IMG/VR virus record: IMGVR_UViG_3300029448_000208
Span: 1-32,067 of that record
Length of the DNA stretch: 32,067 nt
From: a virus
Reading direction: 5' to 3' (one strand)
Shown: one piece after another, positions 1-6,984 of the stretch
Position numbering within the stretch: position 1 is the stretch's first letter
How the letters are laid out: each line of letters begins with the position of its first letter
Notes under the pieces: model-generated
Told to the model about the DNA's origin: nothing
The model's input: only the letters and a program-made list of their open reading frames with translations
The model's database searches: none
Position numbers and translations under genes: made by a program

Positions 1-1
1 A

Positions 2-103
2 GATGTAAATATATTGCAAGGTCATTATTCTAATCTTCTAAAAGCTGAACTTCCTAAAGATGAAGAAGTAAAAGAAGAAAAGGCAGAAGATAAAAAAGAC
101 TAA
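2..103 (+). CDS. C-terminal end of an unknown late protein (partial)
   Basis: The reading frame is open from the window edge to a TAA at 101-103 and encodes the last 33 residues of a protein whose start lies outside the window. The visible tail is very rich in Glu, Lys and Asp, as in many disordered phage protein ends. Its stop codon overlaps the ATG of the next gene (TAATG), so the two are probably translationally coupled. No family can be assigned. From its place upstream of the small membrane proteins and terminase it belongs to the late region, after the tail-fibre genes. Confidence 0.6.
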   Translation, partial: DVNILQGHYSNLLKAELPKDEEVKEEKAEDKKD

Positions 104-339
104 TGCCTAGAAAATCTACCCCAAAGCAACTAGCTGATATGGCTACTGGGGTAAGACTTTCTTCACATGAAAAATTATGTGCAGAAAGAATGAAACAATT
201 ACACGAAGCTATTAATGAATTAAAACAAGAAGTTAAATCTCTTAGAACTGATGTATCAAAAGGTAAAGGTATGGTTTCACTTCTTGTTTTTTTAGGAACA
301 ATAGTTGCAACAGTAATAGGTGTATTTCAGTTTAAGTGA
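103..339 (+). CDS. Small coiled-coil protein with C-terminal membrane segment (holin-like)
   Basis: This 78-residue protein has a charged N-terminal half, a helical stretch at about residues 28-52 (KQLHEAINELKQEVKSL) that looks like a coiled coil, and one hydrophobic segment at about 57-76 ending just before the C-terminal Lys. This soluble-helix-then-membrane-anchor layout resembles XhlA-like lysis accessory proteins and other small phage membrane proteins. Its place just before TerS/TerL is where T7 keeps its holin (17.5) and spanins (18.5/18.7). A lysis role is therefore likely but inferred from topology and position only. It overlaps its neighbours by a few bases on both sides. Confidence 0.6.
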   Translation: MPRKSTPKQLADMATGVRLSSHEKLCAERMKQLHEAINELKQEVKSLRTDVSKGKGMVSLLVFLGTIVATVIGVFQFK

Positions 340-554
340 AATATATTTTAATACTTTATCTTTGTTCTTTTGCAACTGAACCACAATGTTTCCAAGAGCA
401 AATAATAAGTCAAGAATTTTCAAATTACCATGAATGTATAACTCAAGGTTATATGCACTCTTATAATCATTTAAAAATGTTTGACCCAGATGAAATAAAT
501 GAAAAAAAATTAGCAATTAGATTTGCTTGTAAAGATATGAGTACGCCTACATGA
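336..554 (+). CDS. Small hypothetical protein with hydrophobic N-terminus and four cysteines
   Basis: This 72-residue protein starts with GTG at 336, overlapping the upstream stop codon (GTGA). The first ten or so residues after the start (YILILYLCSF) are hydrophobic, which suggests a short signal sequence or membrane anchor. Four Cys follow along the chain (around residues 10, 18, 34 and 64) and could form disulphides if the protein is exported. The stop overlaps the next ATG (ATGA), giving a tightly coupled string of small late genes. The position between a membrane protein and TerS would suit a spanin or lysis accessory role, but no lipobox or known family is evident. Confidence 0.5.
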   Translation: MKYILILYLCSFATEPQCFQEQIISQEFSNYHECITQGYMHSYNHLKMFDPDEINEKKLAIRFACKDMSTPT

Positions 555-706
555 TTGATAAAATAATTCTTAAATTTTGTGGTTGGATAGACGATTTATC
601 AGACAAAGTAGTTGAAGTTTTAACATTTGATTTCCCTAATTGTAAAAATAAAAAAACAAAAAATAAAAAGTCACCTGATAACAGAATGGATTTTCCATTA
701 GAGTAA
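551..706 (+). CDS. Small basic hypothetical protein
   Basis: A 51-residue frame begins with ATG at 551, overlapping the stop of the gene before, and ends at TAA 704-706, immediately before the next ATG at 707. The N-terminal half is amphipathic/hydrophobic and the middle is a Lys/Asn-rich basic patch (KNKKTKNKK). No family is recognised. The exact start-stop packing on both sides is the main support for its being a gene. Confidence 0.5.
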   Translation: MIDKIILKFCGWIDDLSDKVVEVLTFDFPNCKNKKTKNKKSPDNRMDFPLE

Positions 707-886
707 ATGAAAAATAACAAATGGATTTTACCTTTTCTTGGAACAATCCTAATGGGTTTATCTACTTATGTTTTAATTACTGTAGTAGAACTACAAGTAC
801 ATTTAGGCATGTTAAGTGAAGAAATAATGTCTATAGATAAACAAATAGGTAGAATATATGCCCACATGGACAGGTTAATGAAATAA
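707..886 (+). CDS. Small one-TM membrane protein, putative lysis accessory or holin
   Basis: This 59-residue frame starts directly after the previous stop and ends three bases before the TerS start. Residues about 6-28 (WILPFLGTILMGLSTYVLIT) form one clear membrane segment. The remainder is a mixed-charge amphipathic helix with several Met (SIDKQIGRIYAHMDRLMK). One N-terminal membrane helix followed by a soluble helix is typical of small phage holins and i-spanins, and T7 also places such genes next to TerS. The function is inferred only. Confidence 0.55.
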   Translation: MKNNKWILPFLGTILMGLSTYVLITVVELQVHLGMLSEEIMSIDKQIGRIYAHMDRLMK

Positions 887-888
887 TT

Positions 889-1104
889 ATGAGTGATAAA
901 TTAAAACAATTACATGAAGTTCTAGCAACTGAACTACTAAAGAGAGTAAGTGACCCTGATGCAAAGTCAGCAGATTTAAACGTAGCTAGACAGTTTCTTA
1001 AAGATAATAATATAGATGCTGTTCCTACAGAAGATAGTCCTTTACAAAAACTTATAGAAGAACTTCCATTTGATGAAAAAGAAAAACAAGTCGTCAAAAA
1101 TTAA
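889..1104 (+). CDS. Terminase small subunit (T7 gp18-like)
   Basis: This 71-residue protein resembles the TerS of T7-like phages: the N-terminal pattern SDKLKQLHEVLATELLKRV, then SADLNVARQFLKDNNID, is the usual helical core of that family. T7 gp18 is slightly longer at 89 residues. TerS recognises the concatemeric phage DNA and hands it to the large subunit. The gene directly precedes and overlaps TerL, as in T7, which supports the assignment. Its stop lies 32 bases inside the large-subunit gene, so the two are translationally coupled. Confidence 0.85.
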   Translation: MSDKLKQLHEVLATELLKRVSDPDAKSADLNVARQFLKDNNIDAVPTEDSPLQKLIEELPFDEKEKQVVKN

Positions 1105-2740
1105 CGATTTTAGAAATTTTTTATACCTAACTTGGAAGCATTTAAGATTACCTGAACCAACACCAGTACAATACGATATAGCTGATTATCTAGCTAATGG
1201 TTCAACAAGGTGTATTATTAGTGCTTTTAGAGGTGTTGGAAAGAGTTGGATTACAGCTTCTTATGTACTTTGGAGACTATTATTAGATAACAACTTAAAT
1301 ATATTAGTTGTATCAGCTTCTAAGAACAGAGCAGATGACTTTAGTACATTCTGTTTAAGACTTATGTCAGAAATGTCTATTCTTAAACACTTGTATCCTA
1401 GAGGTGACCAAAGACAATCTAAGATTAGTTTTGATGTGGCCACAGCACTAGCATCACAACAACCTAGTGTTAAATCTTTAGGTATTACATCTCAGCTTAC
1501 AGGAAGTAGAGCAGATATTATTATTGCTGATGACGTAGAAACTTCTGGTAACACTCAAACTCAATTTATGAGAGACAAGTTATCTGAAAGTATCAAAGAG
1601 TTTGAAGCTATAATTAAACCTAAAGAAAACAGTAGAATTGTATTTTTAGGTACACCACAAGTAGAACAATCAATCTATAATAAACTTCAAGAAAGAGGTT
1701 ATAAGATTAGATATTGGACAGCTAGATACCCAAGTGAGAAACAATTAATTTCTTATAATTCAAATCTAGCACCTATGATTAATAATACTTGGTCAGATGA
1801 AATGGTAGGGAAACCAACAGACCCTAGTAGATTTGATGAAAAAGATTTATTAGATAGAGAAGCAAGTTATGGCCGAATAGGTTTTAACATGCAATATCAA
1901 TTAGATAGTTCTTTATCTGATTTAAATAGATACCCATTAAAATTATCAGACTTGTCAGTTATGACATTAAATCCTGATGATGCACCTGAAAAGGTAGTAT
2001 GGGCTTCTAGTCCTGAACTTAAACATAATGATATACCATGTGTAGGACTTCAGGGTGATGCTTATTTTAGACCAATGCAGATACAAGGTAATTATTTACC
2101 TTATACTGGAATTGTAATGTCAATCGACCCTAGTGGAAAAGGTAAAGATGAGACAAGTTATTGTGTAACTAAATTTTTAAATGGAAATATTTTTCTTGCT
2201 GATATTGGCGGTTTCAATAGTGGGTATAGTGAACATACTTTATCCAAACTGGTGGAAGTAGCTAAAAAACATAAAGTTAGAAAGATATTGATTGAGGATA
2301 ACTTCGGTCAAGGTATGTTTACAGAATTACTTAAACCTTACCTTATAAGACAGTATCCATGTACTACAGAAGGTATTAGACAGCAATCTAACAAGCATAG
2401 ACGTATATTAGACACTCTAGAGCCTATTATAGCCCAACACAGGCTTATAGTCTGTCCTACGGTTATACGTAAGGATTATGAAGAAACTAACGCTATGTAT
2501 CCTGCTGAGACAGCTTTAAGATACCAATTATTCTACCAAATAAGTAGACTTCAAAAAGGTGCTAATACTTTAACCCATGATGACCGTATAGATGCACTAC
2601 AGATGTCATGTCATTATTGGATACAACAGTTGGCCAAAGACCAAGATTTAGCTTTTAAAGACAGAAAAGAAGAAATGTTTAGAGTAGAAGTAGAGAAGTA
2701 CTTTGGTGAACCTGACCCTCTAACATGGATTAAGATATAG
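1073..2740 (+). CDS. Terminase large subunit (T7 gp19-like packaging ATPase/nuclease)
   Basis: TerL pumps phage DNA into proheads and cuts concatemers. The 555-residue product is close to T7 gp19 (586). A Walker A motif SAFRGVGKS lies near residue 50-58, and a Walker B segment ADIIIADDVE near 147-156. The C-terminal nuclease has an acidic residue in VMSIDPSGKGKDE, a second in KILIEDNFGQG and a third in THDDRIDAL. I chose ATG at 1073; an in-frame TTG at 1070 is just upstream. The gene overlaps TerS by 32 bases and is followed by a 171-base non-coding junction, matching the right end of T7-type genomes. Confidence 0.95.
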   Translation: MKKKNKSSKINDFRNFLYLTWKHLRLPEPTPVQYDIADYLANGSTRCIISAFRGVGKSWITASYVLWRLLLDNNLNILVVSASKNRADDFSTFCLRLMSEMSILKHLYPRGDQRQSKISFDVATALASQQPSVKSLGITSQLTGSRADIIIADDVETSGNTQTQFMRDKLSESIKEFEAIIKPKENSRIVFLGTPQVEQSIYNKLQERGYKIRYWTARYPSEKQLISYNSNLAPMINNTWSDEMVGKPTDPSRFDEKDLLDREASYGRIGFNMQYQLDSSLSDLNRYPLKLSDLSVMTLNPDDAPEKVVWASSPELKHNDIPCVGLQGDAYFRPMQIQGNYLPYTGIVMSIDPSGKGKDETSYCVTKFLNGNIFLADIGGFNSGYSEHTLSKLVEVAKKHKVRKILIEDNFGQGMFTELLKPYLIRQYPCTTEGIRQQSNKHRRILDTLEPIIAQHRLIVCPTVIRKDYEETNAMYPAETALRYQLFYQISRLQKGANTLTHDDRIDALQMSCHYWIQQLAKDQDLAFKDRKEEMFRVEVEKYFGEPDPLTWIKI

Positions 2741-2743
2741 GTT

Positions 2744-2757
2744 TAAACTATAGTTTA
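2744..2757. repeat. 14-bp perfect palindrome just after terL
   Basis: The sequence TAAACTATAGTTTA is its own reverse complement. Related TATAGTT(T)A copies occur at 2815-2823 and 2826-2834, on the other side of the phage promoter. It lies four bases after the terL stop, in the presumed genome junction. It could be a regulator site, part of the terminal repeat or packaging signal, or a weak transcription signal; the sequence alone does not decide. Confidence 0.5.
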
Positions 2758-2786
2758 CTTGTTTTTGCACTTTTATAAGATAATCC

Positions 2787-2809
2787 AATTAAGTGCCACT
2801 ATAGGGAAT
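2787..2809 (+). promoter_or_regulatory. T7-type phage RNA polymerase promoter (left end)
   Basis: The -17 to -1 element AATTAAGTGCCACTATA is followed by GGGAATA, with predicted +1 at 2804. It matches the T7 consensus at 11 of 17 positions by eye, including the whole CACTATA initiation block and the GGGA start. Two further sites with the same AAGTKCCACT core lie at 9987 and 16990. The position between terL and the first early gene matches the left-end promoters of T7 relatives. Confidence 0.75.
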
Positions 2810-2911
2810 AACCTTATAGTTTAATCTATAGTTACCTTTGTAAAAGAGAAGAATAGAGATAAATATAAATCAATAACAAGTAAGTTATAATTAAAACAGA
2901 TAGTTAAACCT

Positions 2912-3154
2912 ATGGTAAACAAAGTGATATACTTAAAGAGTATCTTTAAAGGTCTAAAGCCTAACAAGAAAGTTACTAAACTTATTGATGATGCTATTGT
3001 TAAAAGTGAAGTACTTGCACCTGTTAAAAAGAAGAAGTCTATTATAGATAGTCGACAGTTTATCCTAAAGAATACTGAAGATTTTCTTTTCTATGCTGTT
3101 GATTATTCTCTACAGGAGAAGTTTGATAGCACCGTATGGTCACCAGAGGAATAA
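2912..3154 (+). CDS. Small basic early protein, unknown function
   Basis: An 80-residue Lys-rich protein with no recognised family. Basic residues dominate residues 9-45, including a KKKK run near residue 40, while the C-terminal third is more acidic and aromatic (ENTEDFLFYAVDYSL-like). It is the first gene downstream of the left-end phage promoter, the place where T7-like phages keep small host-takeover proteins. That context suggests an early host-interaction role, but nothing in the sequence shows its target. Confidence 0.55.
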   Translation: MVNKVIYLKSIFKGLKPNKKVTKLIDDAIVKSEVLAPVKKKKSIIDSRQFILKNTEDFLFYAVDYSLQEKFDSTVWSPEE

Positions 3155-3441
3155 TTTGGTATAAAAATCTGACAACCTTATCGTAGTACACATTTTACAA
3201 AATTCCCCATAGGCCACGCCTGTAATTTTACAGAGGGGCATGGGTACTATCTACAACAAATGCAACATGTGTTGCACAAAACATAAATAAAAACATTATG
3301 GAATAACAAAAAGCACTAGTCTCTTGAACTAATCAGATAGATTTTTGTGGATTTTATTGTTTGGAATGATTTTAATTAGCAAATCTTACAAATAAATAAT
3401 TTGCTTTCATCTCTCTCATTATCTGTTTTGAAACTTAAAGT
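3155..3441. other. Non-coding segment between early gene and repressor
   Basis: No gene of credible length is visible in these 287 bases. They contain a possible hairpin CTGTA-ATTT-TACAG near 3220-3233 within a C/G-rich patch, the inverted repeat TGCAACA-TG-TGTTGCA at 3261-3276, and an 18-base near-copy (3313-3330) of the attP-like core found at 7172-7189. The two flanking genes converge, so transcription from both sides should end here, but no classic hairpin with T-run is clear. Confidence 0.4.
3261..3276. repeat. Inverted repeat TGCAACA-TG-TGTTGCA
   Basis: Two 7-base arms are separated by 2 bases. The arm is the same TGTTGCA word that is repeated three times in each orientation at 7091-7129 and 7284-7312. 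It lies downstream of the repressor gene and 36 bases before a near-copy of the attP-like core. It may be a regulator site or an integrase arm-type site. Confidence 0.5.
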
Positions 3442-4161
3442 CTAGTCGTGTGATAAATGTTTGTTAAACTTATCTTCAATGCTTACAAGGTTGTCTTGAT
3501 ACTTAGGTTCTTTGTAGTTTTCCATTAATGAAAAAGGAATGAAAGCTACAAACTTAACCCAATTTATTTTGTTATCAAATGGTACTCTTTTTAAAACTTC
3601 ACGACTTCTAGGGTGTATCATAATGTACTCTGTTTTATTACGAAGTATCATACCATACAAAGGGTCTTCATTTTCAGGGTAAGCCATAATTAATCTATTT
3701 ACACAAGTATCATTTATTTGGTCTGTATTCGTAAGACCTTTACCAGAAAACACATAAACAAAACCACCATAAGCATTACCTGATACACAAAGATAACCAA
3801 ATACAGGCGACCAATCTTTTATAAAAAGTATAGGAACAGGTACATTTATTGGTTGGGTAGGGTTCAATGTACGAACATGTGTATTCTCTATTATTTGACC
3901 AAGAATAGGCAAATCTCTAATACCATCAGCTTGTTCTTTAGCTTGTATTTGATTAGTGTATGCTTTTTTGATTTTGTAATAATTATCTAATGTTATATTT
4001 TGAGAGTTACTAGCACGATATAAAACATTCTTATCTATACCTGCTGTATTAATAATAGTATCTCTACCATGCTCTTTAATTAGCTTATTAATAAAATCAG
4101 AAAATTCCTTTAACGAAGAAGGAGACGTACCCATAAAATCATCTATAGCTTTATTTATCAT
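3442..4161 (-). CDS. CI-like phage repressor with HTH domain
   Basis: A 239-residue protein, the only convincing minus-strand gene. Residues about 33-66 (IINTAGIDKNVLYRASNSQ and following helix) look like a helix-turn-helix of the CI/Cro type. The C-terminal part from about residue 85 (LPILGQI start) resembles the LexA/CI S24-like fold in layout, but I see neither the usual Ala-Gly cleavage pair nor a clear catalytic Ser/Lys pair. It is transcribed divergently from the gene at 4316 across a region with inverted repeats, as expected for a lysogeny switch. It probably represses lytic early genes and perhaps the phage RNA polymerase; this role is inferred from domain and context. Confidence 0.75.
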   Translation of the reverse strand: MINKAIDDFMGTSPSSLKEFSDFINKLIKEHGRDTIINTAGIDKNVLYRASNSQNITLDNYYKIKKAYTNQIQAKEQADGIRDLPILGQIIENTHVRTLNPTQPINVPVPILFIKDWSPVFGYLCVSGNAYGGFVYVFSGKGLTNTDQINDTCVNRLIMAYPENEDPLYGMILRNKTEYIMIHPRSREVLKRVPFDNKINWVKFVAFIPFSLMENYKEPKYQDNLVSIEDKFNKHLSHD

Positions 4162-4181
4162 TTTATCTACCTATAAATGGT

Positions 4182-4211
4182 AATATATTAAATTAAATTT
4201 TATATCAACAA
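4182..4211 (-). promoter_or_regulatory. Candidate host promoter for the repressor
   Basis: Read on the minus strand, TTGTTG (4211-4206) and TATATT (4187-4182) are 18 bases apart, a reasonable sigma-70 -35/-10 pair placed about 21 bases before the repressor ATG. The leader would be very short. The region is extremely A+T-rich, so chance matches are likely. Confidence 0.35.
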
Positions 4212-4241
4212 TTATTTTTATTTAAGGGTTGATTTCTTATT

Positions 4242-4300
4242 TATAATATGCACAAGATACATTACTGATTTGCGAGTAATTTATCTCATATATCAGTAGA
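4242..4300 (+). promoter_or_regulatory. Candidate rightward promoter and operator region opposite the repressor
   Basis: A perfect -10 hexamer TATAAT lies at 4242-4247 without a good -35. Downstream, ATTACT (4261-4266) and AGTAAT (4275-4280) form an inverted repeat with an 8-base spacer, and TACTGAT (4263-4269) pairs with ATCAGTA (4292-4298). These dyads sit between the divergent repressor and the gene at 4316, where a CI/Cro-type operator is expected. Confidence 0.4.
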
Positions 4301-4315
4301 AATGGATAGGTAAAT

Positions 4316-4585
4316 ATGAGTGTATATATAATACAAACACCATCAAATCGTATGGTGTGTAAGTGTGAATTTCTTTTCACAATTAAACTGCATAAGTCTG
4401 AGGATTTGTCTAATCAGATGAAAAAACAGGTGAGGAGATTAAAAGTTGGGGAAGCTGTTAAGTTTCCCAACGGTCTTAAAGTAAAGCATTTGTCTGACCA
4501 GATGGTCGACAATATGGTTACATATATAAAGAGACGTAATTTAAACAAGGATAGCAACAATGATAGTAGCACTTCCAGTTTATGA
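4316..4585 (+). CDS. Small protein divergent from the repressor (Cro position)
   Basis: An 89-residue protein with a basic middle (MKKQVRRLKVGEAVKFPNG, about residues 35-53) and a Ser/Asn-rich disordered tail. No family is recognised. It is the first gene of the rightward operon that ends with the integrase, and is divergent from the repressor across dyad-containing DNA, which is the position of cro in lambdoid phages. No clear helix-turn-helix is visible, so a Cro role is only a positional guess. A short AGG-containing ribosome site lies upstream (near 4308-4311). Confidence 0.55.
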   Translation: MSVYIIQTPSNRMVCKCEFLFTIKLHKSEDLSNQMKKQVRRLKVGEAVKFPNGLKVKHLSDQMVDNMVTYIKRRNLNKDSNNDSSTSSL

Positions 4586-4721
4586 CGATTGGGGTCACGC
4601 TTTAGATAAACTAGAGAAACCTAAGTTAGCGAAAGCCTTAGAGGAAACTAGAGATAATTTAAAGCCTAGTGAACCCAAAGTAGAAATACTGGTAATACAA
4701 CAACCTGAAGACATAATTTAG
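4560..4721 (+). CDS. Small hypothetical protein
   Basis: A 53-residue frame starts at ATG 4560, overlapping the previous gene by 26 bases, and ends at TAG 4719-4721. It is a mixed-charge protein with a Lys/Glu-rich helical middle (KLEKPKLAKALEETRDNLK) and a hydrophobic strand near the C-terminus. No family is recognised. The overlapping arrangement and non-random composition support its being translated. Confidence 0.45.
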   Translation: MIVALPVYDDWGHALDKLEKPKLAKALEETRDNLKPSEPKVEILVIQQPEDII

Positions 4722-4746
4722 GTAGTTGGAGTTGCAATTTAGCACA

Positions 4747-4947
4747 ATGGCTAAAGCTAGATATACAATGTTTTACCCAGTTAAATTAATTTGTAGTGTT
4801 CTATTGATGTTCTGTTGAATAATGATATTTATAGGCTATCTATTTAAAAATTCTAAATGTTGTAGGTTGAAAACATCACACACAATATGTAGTAAAAATA
4901 GGGTAGTGCAGTCATTAGTAGTTGCATTACTGCAAGTTAGGAGATAA
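4747..4947 (+). pseudogene. Stop-interrupted small membrane-protein frame
   Basis: A 23-codon frame from ATG 4747 ends at TGA 4816-4818, and the same frame continues from ATG 4822 for 41 codons to TAA 4945-4947. The residues on both sides of the TGA are hydrophobic (VKLICSVLLMFC, then IMIFIGYLF) and would form a single membrane helix if joined. It may be a decayed gene, two peptides, or chance. There is no strong ribosome site for either part. Confidence 0.2.
4922..4935. promoter_or_regulatory. Operator-like palindrome TTGCA-N4-TGCAA, copy 1
   Basis: TTGCA-TTAC-TGCAA lies immediately upstream of the ribosome site of the gene at 4953, at the head of the block leading to the integrase. The same 14-base pattern occurs at 7262, 7313 and 9974. 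A wider repeat TGCAGT...ACTGCA overlaps it. Confidence 0.55.
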
Positions 4948-4952
4948 AGTTT

Positions 4953-5336
4953 ATGAAGTTAGGAAGTAAAATAATAATGATGTTAGCTTACAGCTTTTGT
5001 TATGTTTGGCATAAGGTTCGTTGTAGAGCCTTTAGACGGATAGACGATTTTAATTATCACGTCTTTGCCATTGACGCTAACCCACAGTTACCTTTTTATA
5101 AAAAGATTGTTGAGATTAACAACGTCTTTGAAAAAACTGTATCTGTAAAAATCGCAGATGTTTGCATTAGATTTTCAATAGATAAAACATTGAAACATTC
5201 TGATGTTATCATTGAAGAAATACCTGAGTGGGCAGTCAAGAGAGCATTAACAAAATCTAACGAGCAACATCACAAAGCAACAGTTCATACATTGAACAGA
5301 GAGGGAAGTGATGTCAAAAGAAGCAGTCGTAGGTAA
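4953..5336 (+). CDS. Hypothetical lysogeny-region protein
   Basis: A 127-residue protein preceded by a good ribosome site (TTAGGAGA, about 8 bases before the ATG). Residues about 5-20 are hydrophobic with aromatic residues (KIIMMLAYSFCYVWHKV) and could be a membrane anchor or signal-like segment. The rest is soluble with a basic Arg/Ser tail. No family is recognised. An operator-like palindrome lies just upstream and it overlaps the winged-helix gene that precedes integrase, so it is likely co-regulated with integration functions. Confidence 0.6.
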   Translation: MKLGSKIIMMLAYSFCYVWHKVRCRAFRRIDDFNYHVFAIDANPQLPFYKKIVEINNVFEKTVSVKIADVCIRFSIDKTLKHSDVIIEEIPEWAVKRALTKSNEQHHKATVHTLNREGSDVKRSSRR

Positions 5337-5751
5337 CTTAACTTTTGATAGGGAGTTTCTTGCTAAAGTAAAAGCTGTAGAAACTGCTAGAAGAAAAACG
5401 CTACATACAAATGGTGTACCAATGCACTACATGTTAGCGTTTAAAATAATATGTATACTTGATGAACAAGATTTATCTATCGAGAATATATCTGTAAAGT
5501 ACAGAGATGTTTTTGGTAGAGGTATCAATGCTTCATCATTATCAAGAACACTTTTATATTTATCGGAAAAACCTAAAGGTGGAGTGTTAGGATTAATTAC
5601 TTATGTTGATAATCCTTTCGCACCTTCAGATGGTAGATTTAAAGGTGTTGGTTTAACTGCAAGTGGTATCAGATTAAAAAAGATATTGTTAGGCCAAAGT
5701 ATTACACCTGCAACTGAACATGTTAAATCAAAAATAAGGAGTGTTAGATAA
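5311..5751 (+). CDS. Winged-helix-like DNA-binding protein upstream of integrase
   Basis: A 146-residue protein starting at ATG 5311 (an in-frame GTG precedes it) with GAGGGAAG as ribosome site. Residues about 35-115 resemble a MarR-type winged helix: a helix with FKIICILDEQDLSIENI, a recognition-helix-like GINASSLSRTLLYLS, then a wing with DGRFKGVGLTASGIRLKK. The stop overlaps the integrase ATG (TAATG). Its position next to integrase suggests a role in controlling integration/excision or lysogeny, for example a directionality factor, but this is inferred. The family call is by fold pattern, not by a named match. Confidence 0.6.
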   Translation: MSKEAVVGNLTFDREFLAKVKAVETARRKTLHTNGVPMHYMLAFKIICILDEQDLSIENISVKYRDVFGRGINASSLSRTLLYLSEKPKGGVLGLITYVDNPFAPSDGRFKGVGLTASGIRLKKILLGQSITPATEHVKSKIRSVR

Positions 5752-6953
5752 TGGAAATACCAAAAGGTATATATCGTAGAGGTGACAGTCTACAAGTACT
5801 TACAAGAAAAAGAATTAAAGGTGAAAAGAAACCTTTATCTCTTTCTGCTTCAGTACAAATAGATGAGTATAACTCATTAGACGAAGCTATAGTTGAAGCT
5901 AAGAAACTAAAGAAACTACAAAAAGAAACTATATCTACAAATGGTTTTAACAATACATTAAAAAAGAAAGTTAGAACTGTAGGTATACTAGGTGAAGTAA
6001 TACAAGATGTGTTAAAAGAAAAAGAACCTTTAGCTTCTTATACTAATCATAAAATCTATGCGAAAGATATTCTTGAATATTTTCCAAGAGATATAAGATT
6101 AGATGAGATGCAGACACAGCAACATTACAAAAACTTTAAAATAAAAATGCAAGATTTAATTTTAGCAAGACCTAGAAATAATCTTGGTAGTTACAACACA
6201 AGAAGTTTAAATAAACGATTAGGTTTTCTTCGTGATATATTTAAACATGGATTGACTAATAGATTATTGTCAGCAGATAAATTATTAGACAATAGTCCTG
6301 ATGCTATAGCTAGACACATGGGTTGGAGAAATGAAGCTGTAATTGAAACTAAACAAAAGAATATAATTACACCGCAAGATGAACAAGACATTGTTGATGA
6401 AGCTACATTTGATGGTGAACAAGAATTTGTTGATGCCTTCAGGTGGTTATTAAATGGTTATGGTATGCGTATTGAGTTTGAGTTTCAGAAACTAACAGTT
6501 GATTTGATTAAGTTTCCAAGAGGTAAAGATACTAAATGTACAATCAATTTTTTCCGAAATAAAACTAAAAAGTGGTCAGGTGATTTACCAATGAATGAAG
6601 TAACTAAAGAGATTGCATTAAGATACAGGTCAGTAGCTTTTGCAAGAGCAGATAAAAAGTTATTTCCTACCATGACTAAACGTAGACTACGTACATTGTT
6701 TGAGAAATATTCTAAAAGATTAAAGTTAGATATTACACCTTACTGTACGAAGCATACGTTCATTACAAGATTAGCTGAAAATAAAAATCCTATAAAGACT
6801 ATATCTAAACTTGCAGGTATATCTCAGGACACAGCTTTAAAGTATTATAACCAAGTTACAGATGAAGGTATGGAAGAAGCTATGCAGTCATTAGAGAATG
6901 ATAGTAGTAAAGTAGTATCTATGTATGGTCATAATCGGAGATTGCAGAATTAA
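5751..6953 (+). CDS. int: Tyrosine-recombinase integrase
   Basis: A 400-residue phage integrase with an N-terminal arm-binding-like part (about 1-75), a core-binding SAM-like region (about 78-180) and a C-terminal catalytic domain. The first catalytic Arg is visible in NGYGMRIEFEFQKL (Arg240), and the nucleophile in DTALKYYNQV is Tyr365 or 366. The box that usually reads HxLRHT is here PYCTKHTFIT, with Tyr331 for His and Lys334 for Arg, and the usual GH before the Tyr is GI. The protein should recombine the phage attP with a host tRNA gene. It is followed 31 bases later by tRNA-Leu and an attP-like region, which supports this. Confidence 0.92.
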   Translation: MEIPKGIYRRGDSLQVLTRKRIKGEKKPLSLSASVQIDEYNSLDEAIVEAKKLKKLQKETISTNGFNNTLKKKVRTVGILGEVIQDVLKEKEPLASYTNHKIYAKDILEYFPRDIRLDEMQTQQHYKNFKIKMQDLILARPRNNLGSYNTRSLNKRLGFLRDIFKHGLTNRLLSADKLLDNSPDAIARHMGWRNEAVIETKQKNIITPQDEQDIVDEATFDGEQEFVDAFRWLLNGYGMRIEFEFQKLTVDLIKFPRGKDTKCTINFFRNKTKKWSGDLPMNEVTKEIALRYRSVAFARADKKLFPTMTKRRLRTLFEKYSKRLKLDITPYCTKHTFITRLAENKNPIKTISKLAGISQDTALKYYNQVTDEGMEEAMQSLENDSSKVVSMYGHNRRLQN

Positions 6954-6984
6954 ATGAAACCTGCTATTTACACTACAAAAATTT

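Larger units (their letters stand above)
2741..2911. other. Probable genome junction / left-end non-coding region
   Basis: These 171 bases carry no convincing gene. They lie between terL (right end in T7 maps) and the first early gene, and hold the palindrome, TATAGTT(T)A repeats and phage promoter described separately. In T7 relatives the direct terminal repeat sits at this point, so the packaged ends and terminal repeat probably lie here or in the following few hundred bases. No second copy of the repeat can be seen because a circularised assembly collapses it. Confidence 0.45.

Noticed and set aside
3200-3245. Terminator between the early gene and repressor
   Set aside because: CTGTA/TACAG with surrounding C/G blocks can pair, but the stem is short and no T-run follows in either direction.
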